64,000 nt of DNA from assembly GCF_030272705.1 (NCBI RefSeq), contig NZ_JARFYM010000017.1:1-64000 (forward strand). Reading direction: 5' to 3'. This document shows, in pieces, positions 52,695-61,195 of this stretch. Position 1 is the first letter of the stretch, and each line of letters starts with the position of its first letter. The notes beneath the pieces are model-generated. The model ran no database searches. It saw only the letters and a program-made list of their open reading frames with translations, and was not told the DNA's origin. Position numbers and translations under genes: made by a program. The stretch comes from Rhizobium mayense (lineage in GTDB: Bacteria > Pseudomonadota > Alphaproteobacteria > Rhizobiales > Rhizobiaceae).

Positions 52695-53911
52695 GAGACC
52701 GACTTCAATCGCTTGCCTTCCGGATCATGATTCACCGTCGCTGCGAGATCCTTGGTCCAAGCGGAAATGGCCGGGACGCGCGAGCGGTCGACGCGGTAGG
52801 CATATTTCTTGGCGACATCGACGATTTCGCTCAGGAGACCCGCTTGGAGCGTGATCGGCTCCAGGCCGAGATTGAGGAACTTGTCGTTCTTGACGATCAG
52901 GTCGTTTTCCGGCGCTTCCTTGCGCGGGTTGGGCAGCCGAACGATTTCCGCACCACTCAACTTGGCGATCATCTCGGCAAGATCGCGGATACGATGCGTC
53001 TCGGTCATCTGGTTGAAGATCTCGACACGAGCATTGCGCGGCGGAGGGTTCTTCAAGGCCAACTCGATGCAGCGCACCGAATCCTGGATGTGAATGAAGG
53101 CGCGGGTCTGGCCGCCGGTGCCGTGCACGGTCAGGGGATAGCCGATCGCCGCCTGGATGAGGAAGCGGTTGAGCACGGTGCCGTAATCGCCGTCATAGTC
53201 GAAACGGTTGATCAATTGTTCGTGACGGCGGGTCTGTTCGGTATGCGTGCCCCAGACGATGCCCTGGTGCAGGTCGGTGATCCTGAGGCCGTCGTTCTTG
53301 GCGTAGAACTGGAAGAGAAGCTGATCCAGGCACTTGGTCATATGGTAGATCGAGCCCGGATTGGCCGGATAGAGGATATCCTGGCTGACGGTTTGCCCGT
53401 CGGCGGTCTCGATGCCGACAGCCAGATAGCCTTCCGGAATGGCCGCGCCGACGGTCGAATAGCCATAGACACCCATGGTGCCGAGATGCACGAGATGAGC
53501 ATCGAGATTGAGCTCAACCAGCGCGTTCAGGAGATTATGCGTGGCGCTGACGTTGTTGTTGACCGTGTAGTTCTTGTGACGGTCGCTCTTCATCGAATAG
53601 GGGGCGGCGCGCTGTTCGGCGAAGTGTACGATGGCGTCCGGGCGATGCTCGGCGAGCCACTTCTTCAGAAGCTCATAGTCTTTTGCGAGATCGATGAGGT
53701 TGAAATGGATGCGGCGACCGGTTTCGGCGTGCCAGATGCGCGTGCGTTCCTGGATCGAATCCATCGGTGTCAGCGATTGCACGCCGAGTTCGGTGTCGAT
53801 CCATCGGCGTGAGAGATTGTCGAGGATATGGACCTCATGACCGGCATCGGAGAGATGCAGCGAGGTTGGCCAACCAATGAAACCGTCGCCGCCCATAACC
53901 GCTATTTTCAT
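52691..53911 (-). CDS. sqdB: UDP-sulfoquinovose synthase SqdB
   Basis: A 406-residue extended SDR that makes UDP-sulfoquinovose from UDP-glucose and sulfite. The characteristic N-terminus is KIAVMGGDGFIGWPTSLHLS, with the NAD loop GGDGFIG at residues 7-13. VHFAEQRAAPYSMKSD, the Tyr/Lys of the active site in PGSIYHMTKCLDQ (about 185), and QGIVWGTHTEQTRRHEQLINRFDYD-like parts match SqdB/SQD1. It is the first gene of the operon, with sqdD overlapping its end. Sulfolipid replaces phospholipid under phosphate limitation in rhizobia. No clear Pho box was found upstream. Confidence 0.93.
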   Translation of the reverse strand: MKIAVMGGDGFIGWPTSLHLSDAGHEVHILDNLSRRWIDTELGVQSLTPMDSIQERTRIWHAETGRRIHFNLIDLAKDYELLKKWLAEHRPDAIVHFAEQRAAPYSMKSDRHKNYTVNNNVSATHNLLNALVELNLDAHLVHLGTMGVYGYSTVGAAIPEGYLAVGIETADGQTVSQDILYPANPGSIYHMTKCLDQLLFQFYAKNDGLRITDLHQGIVWGTHTEQTRRHEQLINRFDYDGDYGTVLNRFLIQAAIGYPLTVHGTGGQTRAFIHIQDSVRCIELALKNPPPRNARVEIFNQMTETHRIRDLAEMIAKLSGAEIVRLPNPRKEAPENDLIVKNDKFLNLGLEPITLQAGLLSEIVDVAKKYAYRVDRSRVPAISAWTKDLAATVNHDPEGKRLKSVS

Positions 53912-54048
53912 GAAATCAAATCCTTCTGCGTCGATCGCTATCCGGCACCATTCCGGATAGTCAGTATTTATGACAATTGTTCAAAAGCTTGCTTGATGGC
54001 GGAACTTCGGCCAAAGAGGTCCCCAGATTTTTTGGAGATGCGGCGAAG

Positions 54049-54501
54049 ATGAACAGTCCCTTTCTGATTGCCGGGGAACTGGAAGCCGGTGGCCACCGGC
54101 TGGTGCAGCGAGTCTATTACGAGGATACGGATTTTTCCGGCCTCGTCTATCATGCGCGCTACCTCCACTTCCTCGAACGCGGTCGTACGGACTATCTGCG
54201 TTGCCTCGGTGTGGAACAGCGCGAACTGCTGAATGCCGACGAGGAAGGGCTGGTCTTTGTCGTTCACCGCATGGAGATCGATTTCAAGGGACCGGCGCGG
54301 ATGGACGACGTGCTGACGATTCGTACGACGACCGAGAAGGCCGGCGGCGCCAAGATGGTGCTTTCCCAGGAAATCAGGCGCGACGACACGCTGCTGATCG
54401 CGGCCAAGGTCATCATTGCCGTGATCAATGCCAAGGGAAAACCGCGGCGGTTGCCGGAGAAATTGGCAGCCCAGATGTTGGTGGCGTCGACAGCGCCCTA
54501 G
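54049..54501 (+). CDS. ybgC: Tol-Pal associated acyl-CoA thioesterase YbgC
   Basis: A 150-residue hot-dog-fold thioesterase starting MNSPFLIAGELEAGGHRLVQ. The catalytic Asp and neighbours are in VYYEDTDFSGLVYHARYLHFLERGRT (Asp about 27), with FVVHRMEIDFKGPARMDD. YbgC is the first gene of many tol-pal operons and acts on acyl-CoA or acyl-ACP, linking lipid metabolism to the envelope. The ATG has GGAG about 10 bases upstream; the frame open to 53977 is not used. 473 bases separate it from tolQ. Confidence 0.92.
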   Translation: MNSPFLIAGELEAGGHRLVQRVYYEDTDFSGLVYHARYLHFLERGRTDYLRCLGVEQRELLNADEEGLVFVVHRMEIDFKGPARMDDVLTIRTTTEKAGGAKMVLSQEIRRDDTLLIAAKVIIAVINAKGKPRRLPEKLAAQMLVASTAP

Positions 54502-54974
54502 TTCTGCGAATTTGCGGCGTCTTATCCGCTGCTGTGGCTCGGCCTGAAGGTAAGATATCCCATCTCGCGTTCGTGATTGCTTGCGGTCCTGGGAGACGAT
54601 GTTTCGCCCGCACAAAAGCCTGCTTGCTAAAACTTGAGTTTTGTGAGAAGGAATTTACGCGCAAGATTCGTTTTGTGCCCGCCGCCGGTTTTGTCCGGCC
54701 AATTCTTCCCGGGAGACAGAATAGGTTTCCTCACTGTCAAATCTCTTATGCTCTGGCACTAACATTCTTTTAACCATAATAGTGTCTTACTGCCGTCGTC
54801 GGAGTTTGTGCGGTGCACGCCTTCCTTTGACCAAATTTGACGGCAAGAAGGCAGTTGTAGAGCTTGGAAAAGCTTGACCAGGGCGTTCAGCGGCGGCTGC
54901 CAAACAAATCTTGTGAGATCACTTTGTGCCGCCCGGTCTAGCGCCGGGCGTTTGGATTCGGGGATTTTGGATCA
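54502..54974. other. 473-base gap between ybgC and tolQ (regulatory)
   Basis: No gene is visible. The second half is AT-rich and likely contains the tolQ promoter. It includes a TTAACCAT sequence at 54770-54777 (CtrA half-site form) and, 25 bases before the tolQ ATG, a hairpin CGCCCGG (54930-54936) / CCGGGCG (54944-54950) followed by TTTGG in the likely leader. Confidence 0.45.
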
Positions 54975-55703
54975 ATGGATACGACAACAACAGCACTGGC
55001 AGCGGTCGCCACACCGGACATCACACTCTGGTCGCTCTTCATGCAGGCAGGCCTCGTGGTTAAGGTCGTCATGCTCGGTCTGCTCGCAGCATCCGTCTGG
55101 ACCTGGGCGATCGTCATCGACAAGTATCTGAGCTATGCCCGCGCTCGCCGGCAGTTCGATCACTTCGAGCAGGTCTTCTGGTCTGGCCAGTCGCTCGAGG
55201 AACTTTATCGCACGCTCTCGGAACGGACCAATACGGGTCTCAGCGCCATCTTCGTCGCCGCGATGCGCGAATGGAAGAAATCGTTTGAGCGCGGCGCACG
55301 CTCGCCGATCGGCCTGCAGATGCGTATCGACCGCGCCATGGACGTCACGCTCGCGCGTGAGTCGGAACATCTGGTCGCTCGTCTCGGCTCGCTCGCGACC
55401 ATCGGTTCGGCCGGCCCGTTCATCGGTCTGTTCGGCACCGTCGTCGGTATCATGACCTCGTTCCAGGCCATCGCCGGCTCGAAGTCGACCAATCTGGCAG
55501 TCGTAGCGCCTGGTATCGCGGAGGCACTGCTCGCAACCGCGATCGGCCTCGTCGCCGCTATCCCGGCGGTTATCGCCTACAACAAGTTCTCGGCCGATGC
55601 CGGCAAGCTGTCGGCGCGCATGGAAGGATTTGCGGACGAATTCTCCGCCATCCTGTCGCGTCAGATCGACGAAAAGCTGCAGCCGCGTCAGGCTGCCCAG
55701 TAA
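54975..55703 (+). CDS. tolQ: Tol-Pal system protein TolQ
   Basis: A 242-residue inner-membrane proton-channel subunit of the MotA/TolQ/ExbB family. The first transmembrane helix is at about 20-42 (LVVKVVMLGLLAASVWTWAI), and the second and third at about 140-160 and 175-198 (LGSLATIGSAGPFIGLFGTV, IAEALLATAIGLVAAIPAVI). With TolR it energises TolA to keep the outer membrane attached during division. 27 bases precede tolR. Confidence 0.95.
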   Translation: MDTTTTALAAVATPDITLWSLFMQAGLVVKVVMLGLLAASVWTWAIVIDKYLSYARARRQFDHFEQVFWSGQSLEELYRTLSERTNTGLSAIFVAAMREWKKSFERGARSPIGLQMRIDRAMDVTLARESEHLVARLGSLATIGSAGPFIGLFGTVVGIMTSFQAIAGSKSTNLAVVAPGIAEALLATAIGLVAAIPAVIAYNKFSADAGKLSARMEGFADEFSAILSRQIDEKLQPRQAAQ

Positions 55704-55730
55704 AGCGCAGACGGAACCGGAGTAACGCAC

Positions 55731-56189
55731 ATGGCAATGTCTGTTGGAGGCAATAGTGGTGGCGGTGCCCGCCGGGGCGGCCGCCGCGGTGGCCGCCGGG
55801 GCGGCCCGATCGCCGACATCAACGTAACGCCGCTGGTTGACGTCATGCTCGTGCTGCTGATCATCTTCATGGTGGCGGCACCGATGATGACCTCGGGAGT
55901 ACCGATCGACCTGCCGCAGACCCAGGCAGGTGCGCTGAACGCCCAGACGCAGCCGATCACCATTTCCATCAAGCAGGACGGCCAGGTTTTCCTGCAGGAA
56001 ACGCAGATCGAAGCGGCCGATATTGCCGCCAAGCTGCAGGCGATCGCCACGACCGGTTACAGCGAACGCATTTTCGTGCGTGGCGACGGCAAGGCGCCCT
56101 ATGGCGTGATCGCCGACGTCATGTCGCGCATTCAGGAGGCCGGCTACAAGAACATCGGCCTGGTTACCCAGCAGATAACGGATCACTGA
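55731..56189 (+). CDS. tolR: Tol-Pal system protein TolR, with N-terminal RGG repeats
   Basis: A 152-residue TolR/ExbD protein. The transmembrane helix (about 34-54) carries the essential Asp in INVTPLVDVMLVLLIIFMV, and the periplasmic domain follows. The cytoplasmic N-terminus (about 5-27) is unusual, with Gly-rich and Arg-Gly-Gly repeats (GGGARRGGRRGGRRGG). With TolQ it forms the proton-conducting motor. The gene lies between tolQ and tolA with short gaps. Confidence 0.95.
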   Translation: MAMSVGGNSGGGARRGGRRGGRRGGPIADINVTPLVDVMLVLLIIFMVAAPMMTSGVPIDLPQTQAGALNAQTQPITISIKQDGQVFLQETQIEAADIAAKLQAIATTGYSERIFVRGDGKAPYGVIADVMSRIQEAGYKNIGLVTQQITDH

Positions 56190-56199
56190 CGGTTCGATT

Positions 56200-57537
56200 A
56201 TGAAGCGGAGCATCGCGACATCTGCGGTCATTCACATCCTGGTGCTGATCGGTGCCATGTTGACACTGAGTGCGCCTGCGCCGCTGGAGACGCCTGAAAG
56301 CACGGCCATGGATGTGGATATCGTCCCTGCTGAGCAGCTTCAGCAGGGCGAAAAGAGTGCGCCCGTGACCGATCATGCCGCGCACAAGCAGACGACGAAG
56401 CAGACGCAAGTCGCAAATGCCCAGAATGTCGGCGACAACAATGTCGATCTGAAGAACCCCGCCGTGCCGACGCAGCGTCCGCAAGATGAGAACGCTACGG
56501 CTGCGCCTAAGAAATCCGCCGTGCCGGTGCCGCAGAACGATCCGCGGCCGAACGACGTCAAGACGATCGAGCAGCAGGATACGGAGGCCGCTCCGAAGGA
56601 GGTGGCTGCCATTCCGCAGCAAAAGCCGGATGTGACGCCCACCCCGACGCCTACACCCCCCACCCCGCAAAAGACGGAGCCGACCCCGCAGAAGAGCGAG
56701 GTCACGCCTACGCCGACCCCAACACCGCCGACGCCGACTGCGCAAAAAGCTGATCCGAAGCCGGTGACGGAAAACCCGACCGAGCAGGCTGCACAGCCAC
56801 CAGCGGACAAAGTTCCCGTTCCCGACGTGAAGCCGCAACCTCAGCAGCCGCCGAAGGTTGTTGAGGCGAAGCCCGACCCGAAACCGGAGCAGAAGCCCAC
56901 GACGAAGCCTCAACAGGTGGCGGACGCAAAGCCGCCGGTTAAGCCTACGGACAAGACGACCACCCAGAGCACGAGCAAGACCACATCGTCCGATAACGGG
57001 CAGGGCGACAGCGACAAGAGTCGCAAGACCGCGAAAGGTTCCAACAACGACGGTGATTTCAACGAGGGTGAAATCGCTGCGATGTTGAACAAAACCTCTT
57101 CGGCCGGCGGCGCCAAGCGGTCCAGCCAGTCGGCATCCGCCGGCGCGCAGACGCAGGTCGCGTCGCTTGGGGGCAGCAGGTCGCTCGGCGGCGGCAAGCT
57201 TAGTCAGAGCCAAAAGGACGGTCTGCGGGACCTGATTGCCAAGAACTGGAATGTCCTTCCTGGCCTGGAGGGGGCGAGCGATGTGAAGATCAAAGTTCGT
57301 ATTCGCCTCGACAAGTCGGGCCAGATTATCGGTGAACCGGAAGCGGTCGCCATCGGCGGGCCGGCTCCCACACAGGAAGCTTTGAGAGGGGCTGCAGAGC
57401 GTGCCGTGCGACGAAGCCAGGCCGATTTTCAGAAAGAAGTAGACGCCGGGAAACTGTTGCCGCCCGATAAATATGGCGGCGCCGATGGTTGGAACGAACT
57501 GGTGTTGAACTTCGATGCAAGCGACTTGGGGCTGTGA
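56200..57537 (+). CDS. tolA: Tol-Pal system protein TolA, proline-rich linker
   Basis: A 445-residue TolA: N-terminal membrane anchor (about 5-28, IHILVLIGAMLTLSA), a long low-complexity linker (about 60-330) and the C-terminal TonB/TolA domain (about 334-445). The linker is rich in Pro, Thr, Lys and Gln. It contains two PTPTPTPPTP blocks (about residues 147-185) rather than the long Ala/Lys helix of E. coli TolA. The C-terminal domain includes KNWNVLPGLEGASDVKIKVR and SGQIIGEPEA. The stop overlaps the next ATG (TGATG). A shorter relative of its C-terminal domain is encoded immediately after. Confidence 0.93.
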   Translation: MKRSIATSAVIHILVLIGAMLTLSAPAPLETPESTAMDVDIVPAEQLQQGEKSAPVTDHAAHKQTTKQTQVANAQNVGDNNVDLKNPAVPTQRPQDENATAAPKKSAVPVPQNDPRPNDVKTIEQQDTEAAPKEVAAIPQQKPDVTPTPTPTPPTPQKTEPTPQKSEVTPTPTPTPPTPTAQKADPKPVTENPTEQAAQPPADKVPVPDVKPQPQQPPKVVEAKPDPKPEQKPTTKPQQVADAKPPVKPTDKTTTQSTSKTTSSDNGQGDSDKSRKTAKGSNNDGDFNEGEIAAMLNKTSSAGGAKRSSQSASAGAQTQVASLGGSRSLGGGKLSQSQKDGLRDLIAKNWNVLPGLEGASDVKIKVRIRLDKSGQIIGEPEAVAIGGPAPTQEALRGAAERAVRRSQADFQKEVDAGKLLPPDKYGGADGWNELVLNFDASDLGL

Positions 57538-57977
57538 TGCGGGCAGTGCAGCTTTCAACGAACCACTGTCTCCGTTTCGGCCTGCCCGTGCTTGCGGCCC
57601 TGCGGACGATGCTGGCAGGTTCCGTGTCTGCCCAGCCCACGAAGGCCGCTGACGTACATCAGCTTGAACGTGCGGCCGAGGAAAGCATTCGCGAGAAGGT
57701 CGCGGAGAACTGGAACCCGATGCCGGGTCTGTCTGGCATGAAGAACGTCCATGTTCAAATCCGCCTCAGGCTCGACCGTGGCGGGCAGATCGTGGGAGAG
57801 CCAGAAGTCACGACAAGGGGCGGCCCTAAAGAGACACAGATTGCTGTTGCGACAAGCGCTACGCGCGCCGTCGTGAAGGCGGCACCTTTCAAGACCCTGC
57901 CGCAGACTCAATTCGACAATGAAACTAGCTCGGTCGAAGTCATCCTAAACTTCACACCGGGCGACATGGCGCTTTAA
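57537..57977 (+). CDS. Free-standing TolA C-terminal domain paralogue in the Tol-Pal operon
   Basis: A 146-residue protein whose ATG overlaps the tolA stop. It has an N-terminal signal-like stretch [18 protein letters not shown], probably ending at SVSAQ, and then only a TolA C-terminal (domain III/TonB-like) module. The module includes [30 protein letters not shown], and [13 protein letters not shown], matching KNWNVLPGLEG, GQIIGEPEA and ELVLNFDASDLGL of the TolA just upstream. No membrane anchor beyond the signal and no linker are present. It could be a periplasmic competitor or modulator of TolA contacts. Its stop overlaps the tolB ATG (TAATG). Confidence 0.85.
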   Translation: MRAVQLSTNHCLRFGLPVLAALRTMLAGSVSAQPTKAADVHQLERAAEESIREKVAENWNPMPGLSGMKNVHVQIRLRLDRGGQIVGEPEVTTRGGPKETQIAVATSATRAVVKAAPFKTLPQTQFDNETSSVEVILNFTPGDMAL

Positions 57978-59302
57978 TGCTGAAAGGCTTGGCACATATG
58001 ATCAGAAAATCCCTCGTTCGTCTCCTGCTAGTGCTGGCAGGCCTGACGGCAGCCCTCGCCACTCCGGCCTATGCTGTGGTTGAACTCAATATCAACAAGG
58101 GCAATGTCCAGCCCATGCCGATCGCCATCACCGACCTTCTGTCGAATGATGGCCTGGGTGCCCAGGTTTCGGGCGTCATAGCTGCCGATCTGCAGCGGTC
58201 CGGCCTGTTCGCGCCGGTCAACAAGCAGGCATTTATCGAGAAAATCAGCAATCCCGATTCGACGCCGCGCTTCCAGGACTGGACGGCGATCAACGCACAG
58301 GCGCTGGTGACCGGTCGGGTGACGCAGGAGGGCGGCCGCCTTCGCGCCGAGTTCCGGCTGTGGGACACCTATGGGAACCAGCAGATGGTCGGCCAGCAGT
58401 TCTATGCGCAGCCGGACAACTGGCGCCGCGTCGCCCACATCATCGCCGACGCGATCTATGAGAAGATCACCGGTGAAAAGGGCTATTTCGATACGCGCGT
58501 CGTCTTCGTCGCCGAAAGCGGGCCGAAGACGGCCCGCAAGACGCAGCTTGGCATCATGGACCAGGATGGCTTCAACGCGCGCATGCTGACGGATGGCAGC
58601 GATCTCGTGCTGACGCCGCGCTTCTCGCCGAACCGGCAGGAGGTCACCTACATGTCCTTTGCCAACCAGCAGCCGCGCGTCTACCTGCTGCAGCTTCAGA
58701 CGGGCCAGCGTGAGCTCGTCGGCAACTTCCCCGGCATGACCTTCTCGCCGCGTTTCTCGCCGGATGGCCAGCGGGTGATCATGAGCTTGCAGCAGGAAGG
58801 CAACGCCAACATCTATACGATGGACCTGCGCTCGCGCACGACGACCCGCCTGACGTCGACGGCGGCAATCGACACCTCGCCGTCCTATTCGCCCGACGGC
58901 ACGCAGATTGCCTTCGAAAGCGACCGCGGCGGCAAGCAGCAGATCTACGTGATGAATGCTGATGGCTCCAACCAGCACCGCATCTCCTTCGGCGACGGCT
59001 CCTATTCGACGCCGGTCTGGTCGCCCCGCGGCGATCTGATTGCCTTCACCAAACAGTCCGGTCAGACCTTCTCGATCGGCGTGATGAAGACGGATGGCTC
59101 GGGCGAGCGCCTTCTGACCTCGGGTTTCCACAATGAAGGCCCGACCTGGGCGCCGAACGGCCGCGTCATCATGTTCTTCCGCGAACCGCAGGGGTCCAGT
59201 GGTCCGCAGCTCTATTCGATCGATCTGACGGGCTACAACGAGCAGAAGATCCCGACCCCGGGCTTCGCCTCGGATCCGGCCTGGTCGCCGCTTCTCGAGT
59301 AG
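57977..59302 (+). CDS. tolB: Tol-Pal system beta-propeller protein TolB
   Basis: A 441-residue periplasmic TolB: signal peptide ([20 protein letters not shown], cut at AYA), an N-terminal alpha/beta domain ([17 protein letters not shown]) and a C-terminal six-bladed propeller. The propeller has repeated SPDG motifs ([52 protein letters not shown]). TolB binds Pal and, through its N-terminus, TolA. The ATG at 57977 overlaps the previous stop; a second ATG at 57998 with AAGG upstream gives a more usual signal peptide. Confidence 0.95.
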   Translation: MLKGLAHMIRKSLVRLLLVLAGLTAALATPAYAVVELNINKGNVQPMPIAITDLLSNDGLGAQVSGVIAADLQRSGLFAPVNKQAFIEKISNPDSTPRFQDWTAINAQALVTGRVTQEGGRLRAEFRLWDTYGNQQMVGQQFYAQPDNWRRVAHIIADAIYEKITGEKGYFDTRVVFVAESGPKTARKTQLGIMDQDGFNARMLTDGSDLVLTPRFSPNRQEVTYMSFANQQPRVYLLQLQTGQRELVGNFPGMTFSPRFSPDGQRVIMSLQQEGNANIYTMDLRSRTTTRLTSTAAIDTSPSYSPDGTQIAFESDRGGKQQIYVMNADGSNQHRISFGDGSYSTPVWSPRGDLIAFTKQSGQTFSIGVMKTDGSGERLLTSGFHNEGPTWAPNGRVIMFFREPQGSSGPQLYSIDLTGYNEQKIPTPGFASDPAWSPLLE

Positions 59303-59454
59303 AGTGGGGCGCGTCACTTTATCGCCGCAAAGTCCTGTGAGTGGACCACTTCGGGACAACTTTAGGACACTATTAACCATATTTGTTGGAATCGGATTAA
59401 CCGAACCCGGTTACAGTCTGGCAACCCTGATAAAGACTTAAGGAGAGACCGGCA

Positions 59455-59988
59455 ATGAGCCGCATCGCAACCCCGGCCGTTGGCCATATGCAAAACCTCG
59501 CTCGCAACCCGATCATGATCGCGCTTTTCGTCGGCCTTTCGCTGGCCGGCTGCGCCTCCAAGAAGGGCTTGCCGAACGATGCCAACGGCCTTGGCCTCAA
59601 CGGTGCCGGTAATGCCGCTCCTGGCTCGCCGCAGGACTTTACGGTCAACGTCGGCGACCGCATTTTCTTCGATACCGATAGCTCGTCGATCCGTGCCGAC
59701 GCCGCCCAGACGCTCCAGCGTCAGGCCCAGTGGCTCGCCCGCTACCCGAACTACTCGATCACAGTCGAAGGCCATGCCGACGAACGTGGTACGCGCGAAT
59801 ACAACCTGGCTCTCGGTGCCCGTCGTGCTGCCGCCACCAAGGATTATCTCGCTTCGCGCGGCGTTCCGGCTCAGCGCATGAAGACGATCTCCTACGGCAA
59901 GGAACGTCCGGTCGCGACTTGCGACGATATTTCCTGCTGGTCGCAGAACCGTCGCGCCGTTACGGTGCTCAACGGCGCCGGTTCCTGA
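59455..59988 (+). CDS. pal: Peptidoglycan-associated lipoprotein Pal
   Basis: A 177-residue lipoprotein: signal with lipobox Leu30-Ala-Gly-Cys33 (LAGCASKKG), then an OmpA-like peptidoglycan-binding domain (about 65-175) with GDRIFFDTDSSSIR and VEGHADERGTREYNLALGAR. A Cys pair occurs near the C-terminus (TCDDISCWSQNRRAV). It anchors the outer membrane to peptidoglycan and binds TolB and TolA. Its own promoter is likely in the 152-base gap, where TTAACCAT (59373-59380) and TTAACC (59397) occur. A terminator follows. Confidence 0.96.
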   Translation: MSRIATPAVGHMQNLARNPIMIALFVGLSLAGCASKKGLPNDANGLGLNGAGNAAPGSPQDFTVNVGDRIFFDTDSSSIRADAAQTLQRQAQWLARYPNYSITVEGHADERGTREYNLALGARRAAATKDYLASRGVPAQRMKTISYGKERPVATCDDISCWSQNRRAVTVLNGAGS

Positions 59989-60011
59989 TAGGGCAAATCG
60001 GGTCAAAATGT

Positions 60012-60046
60012 ACAAAGGCGGTCCTCGTGGCCGCCTTTACTTTTTT
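60012..60046 (+). terminator. Intrinsic terminator of pal
   Basis: AAAGGCGG and CCGCCTTT arms around GTCCTCGTGG, followed by ACTTTTTT; 26 bases after the stop. Confidence 0.8.
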
Positions 60047-60137
60047 GACCACACTTTGGCCGAACTCAATTGCTTTTTGAGATCAATTGTAAAAATCTCC
60101 TGTTCGTGCCCAGGGCGCGAAGAATCAATGGGACAGG

Positions 60138-61190
60138 ATGATCCAAATGAGAAGACTTGTCGTGGCGAGCTTGCTTTGTCTCGCCGCTGTCGCTGGTAGT
60201 GAGCGTGACGCCTCTGCCTTATCGCTTTTCGGAGTTCACCTCGGTGGGCGCGGCACGTCGGAACAGCCTGTTCCGAACAACGCGGTTCTCCAGGGGCAGG
60301 GACAGTCCGGGCAAGCACCTGTCATCAACGTCCAAAACAGCGATGCCGAAGTCCGTTTGCAGCAGCTTGAAGACCAGATGCGCCAGTTGAACGGCCGCGT
60401 CGAAGAAATGAGCTATCAATTGCTGCAGATGCAGGAGCAGATCCGCAAGACCCAAGAGGACAATGAATTCCGCTTCCAGCAGCTTGAAAAGCGCGGTGGA
60501 GGCGGCAGCAGCGGTGCGGCGGGCGCCGGCGCCGCTCCAATGAAGAAGAGCGAAGCGGATGTCCCGGCCCAGAGTGCGGGTGGCGGTCAGCAACAGGACG
60601 ACATCGCCGGCGTCATCAGCGATTCGCAAGGCGGCGACGCACCGGGTCCCGCGCCGCAGAGCGGTGGTCCCGGTAAGCCGCCGACCCAGCTTGGCTCGAT
60701 CCAGTTCGATCCGAGCGGCAAACAGGTCGGCTCGACGGCGACACGTGCCAATAATGGTGCGGGCGCTCCGCCCGCCGCAGGGGCCGGAACACAGACGGCC
60801 TCGCTCGGCAACGAAGGCGATCAGTATAAGGCGGCCTATGGCCATGTCCTGTCCGGCGACTATGGTGTCGCCGAGCAGGAGTTCCGCCAGTACATCGACA
60901 GCTATCCGAACAGCGCCCGGGCGGCTGACGCCAATTTCTGGCTTGGTGAAGCGCTTTATTCGCAAGGCAAATACAATGATGCGGCCAAGACTTTCCTGAA
61001 CGCGCATCAGAAATACGGCACCTCCGAAAAGGCGCCCGAAATGCTCTTGAAGCTTGGCATGTCGCTCGCCGCGCTCGACAACAAGGACACGGCCTGCGCG
61101 ACGCTGCGCGAAGTGAACAAGCGCTATCCGAAGGCTTCCAAGGCCGTTACCAACAAGGTCGCCAGTGAACAGAAGCGCCTTGCCTGCTGA
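60138..61190 (+). CDS. cpoB: Cell division coordinator CpoB / Tol-Pal protein YbgF
   Basis: A 350-residue periplasmic protein. It has a signal peptide (RRLVVASLLCLAAVAGSE), a coiled-coil trimerisation part (about 58-125, LQQLEDQMRQLNGRVEEMSY), a Gly/Pro/Gln-rich linker (about 125-225), and C-terminal tetratricopeptide repeats (about 230-350, YKAAYGHVLSGDYGVAEQEF, ANFWLGEALYSQGKY). CpoB/YbgF modulates PBP1B and Tol during septation. Starts at 60138 or 60147 are both possible. The gene closes the tol-pal cluster. Confidence 0.93.
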   Translation: MIQMRRLVVASLLCLAAVAGSERDASALSLFGVHLGGRGTSEQPVPNNAVLQGQGQSGQAPVINVQNSDAEVRLQQLEDQMRQLNGRVEEMSYQLLQMQEQIRKTQEDNEFRFQQLEKRGGGGSSGAAGAGAAPMKKSEADVPAQSAGGGQQQDDIAGVISDSQGGDAPGPAPQSGGPGKPPTQLGSIQFDPSGKQVGSTATRANNGAGAPPAAGAGTQTASLGNEGDQYKAAYGHVLSGDYGVAEQEFRQYIDSYPNSARAADANFWLGEALYSQGKYNDAAKTFLNAHQKYGTSEKAPEMLLKLGMSLAALDNKDTACATLREVNKRYPKASKAVTNKVASEQKRLAC

Positions 61191-61195
61191 TTCCT

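Noticed and set aside
58028-59380. Minus-strand ORF of 450 codons opposite tolB
   Set aside because: Shadow of tolB; the propeller repeats are unambiguous on the plus strand.
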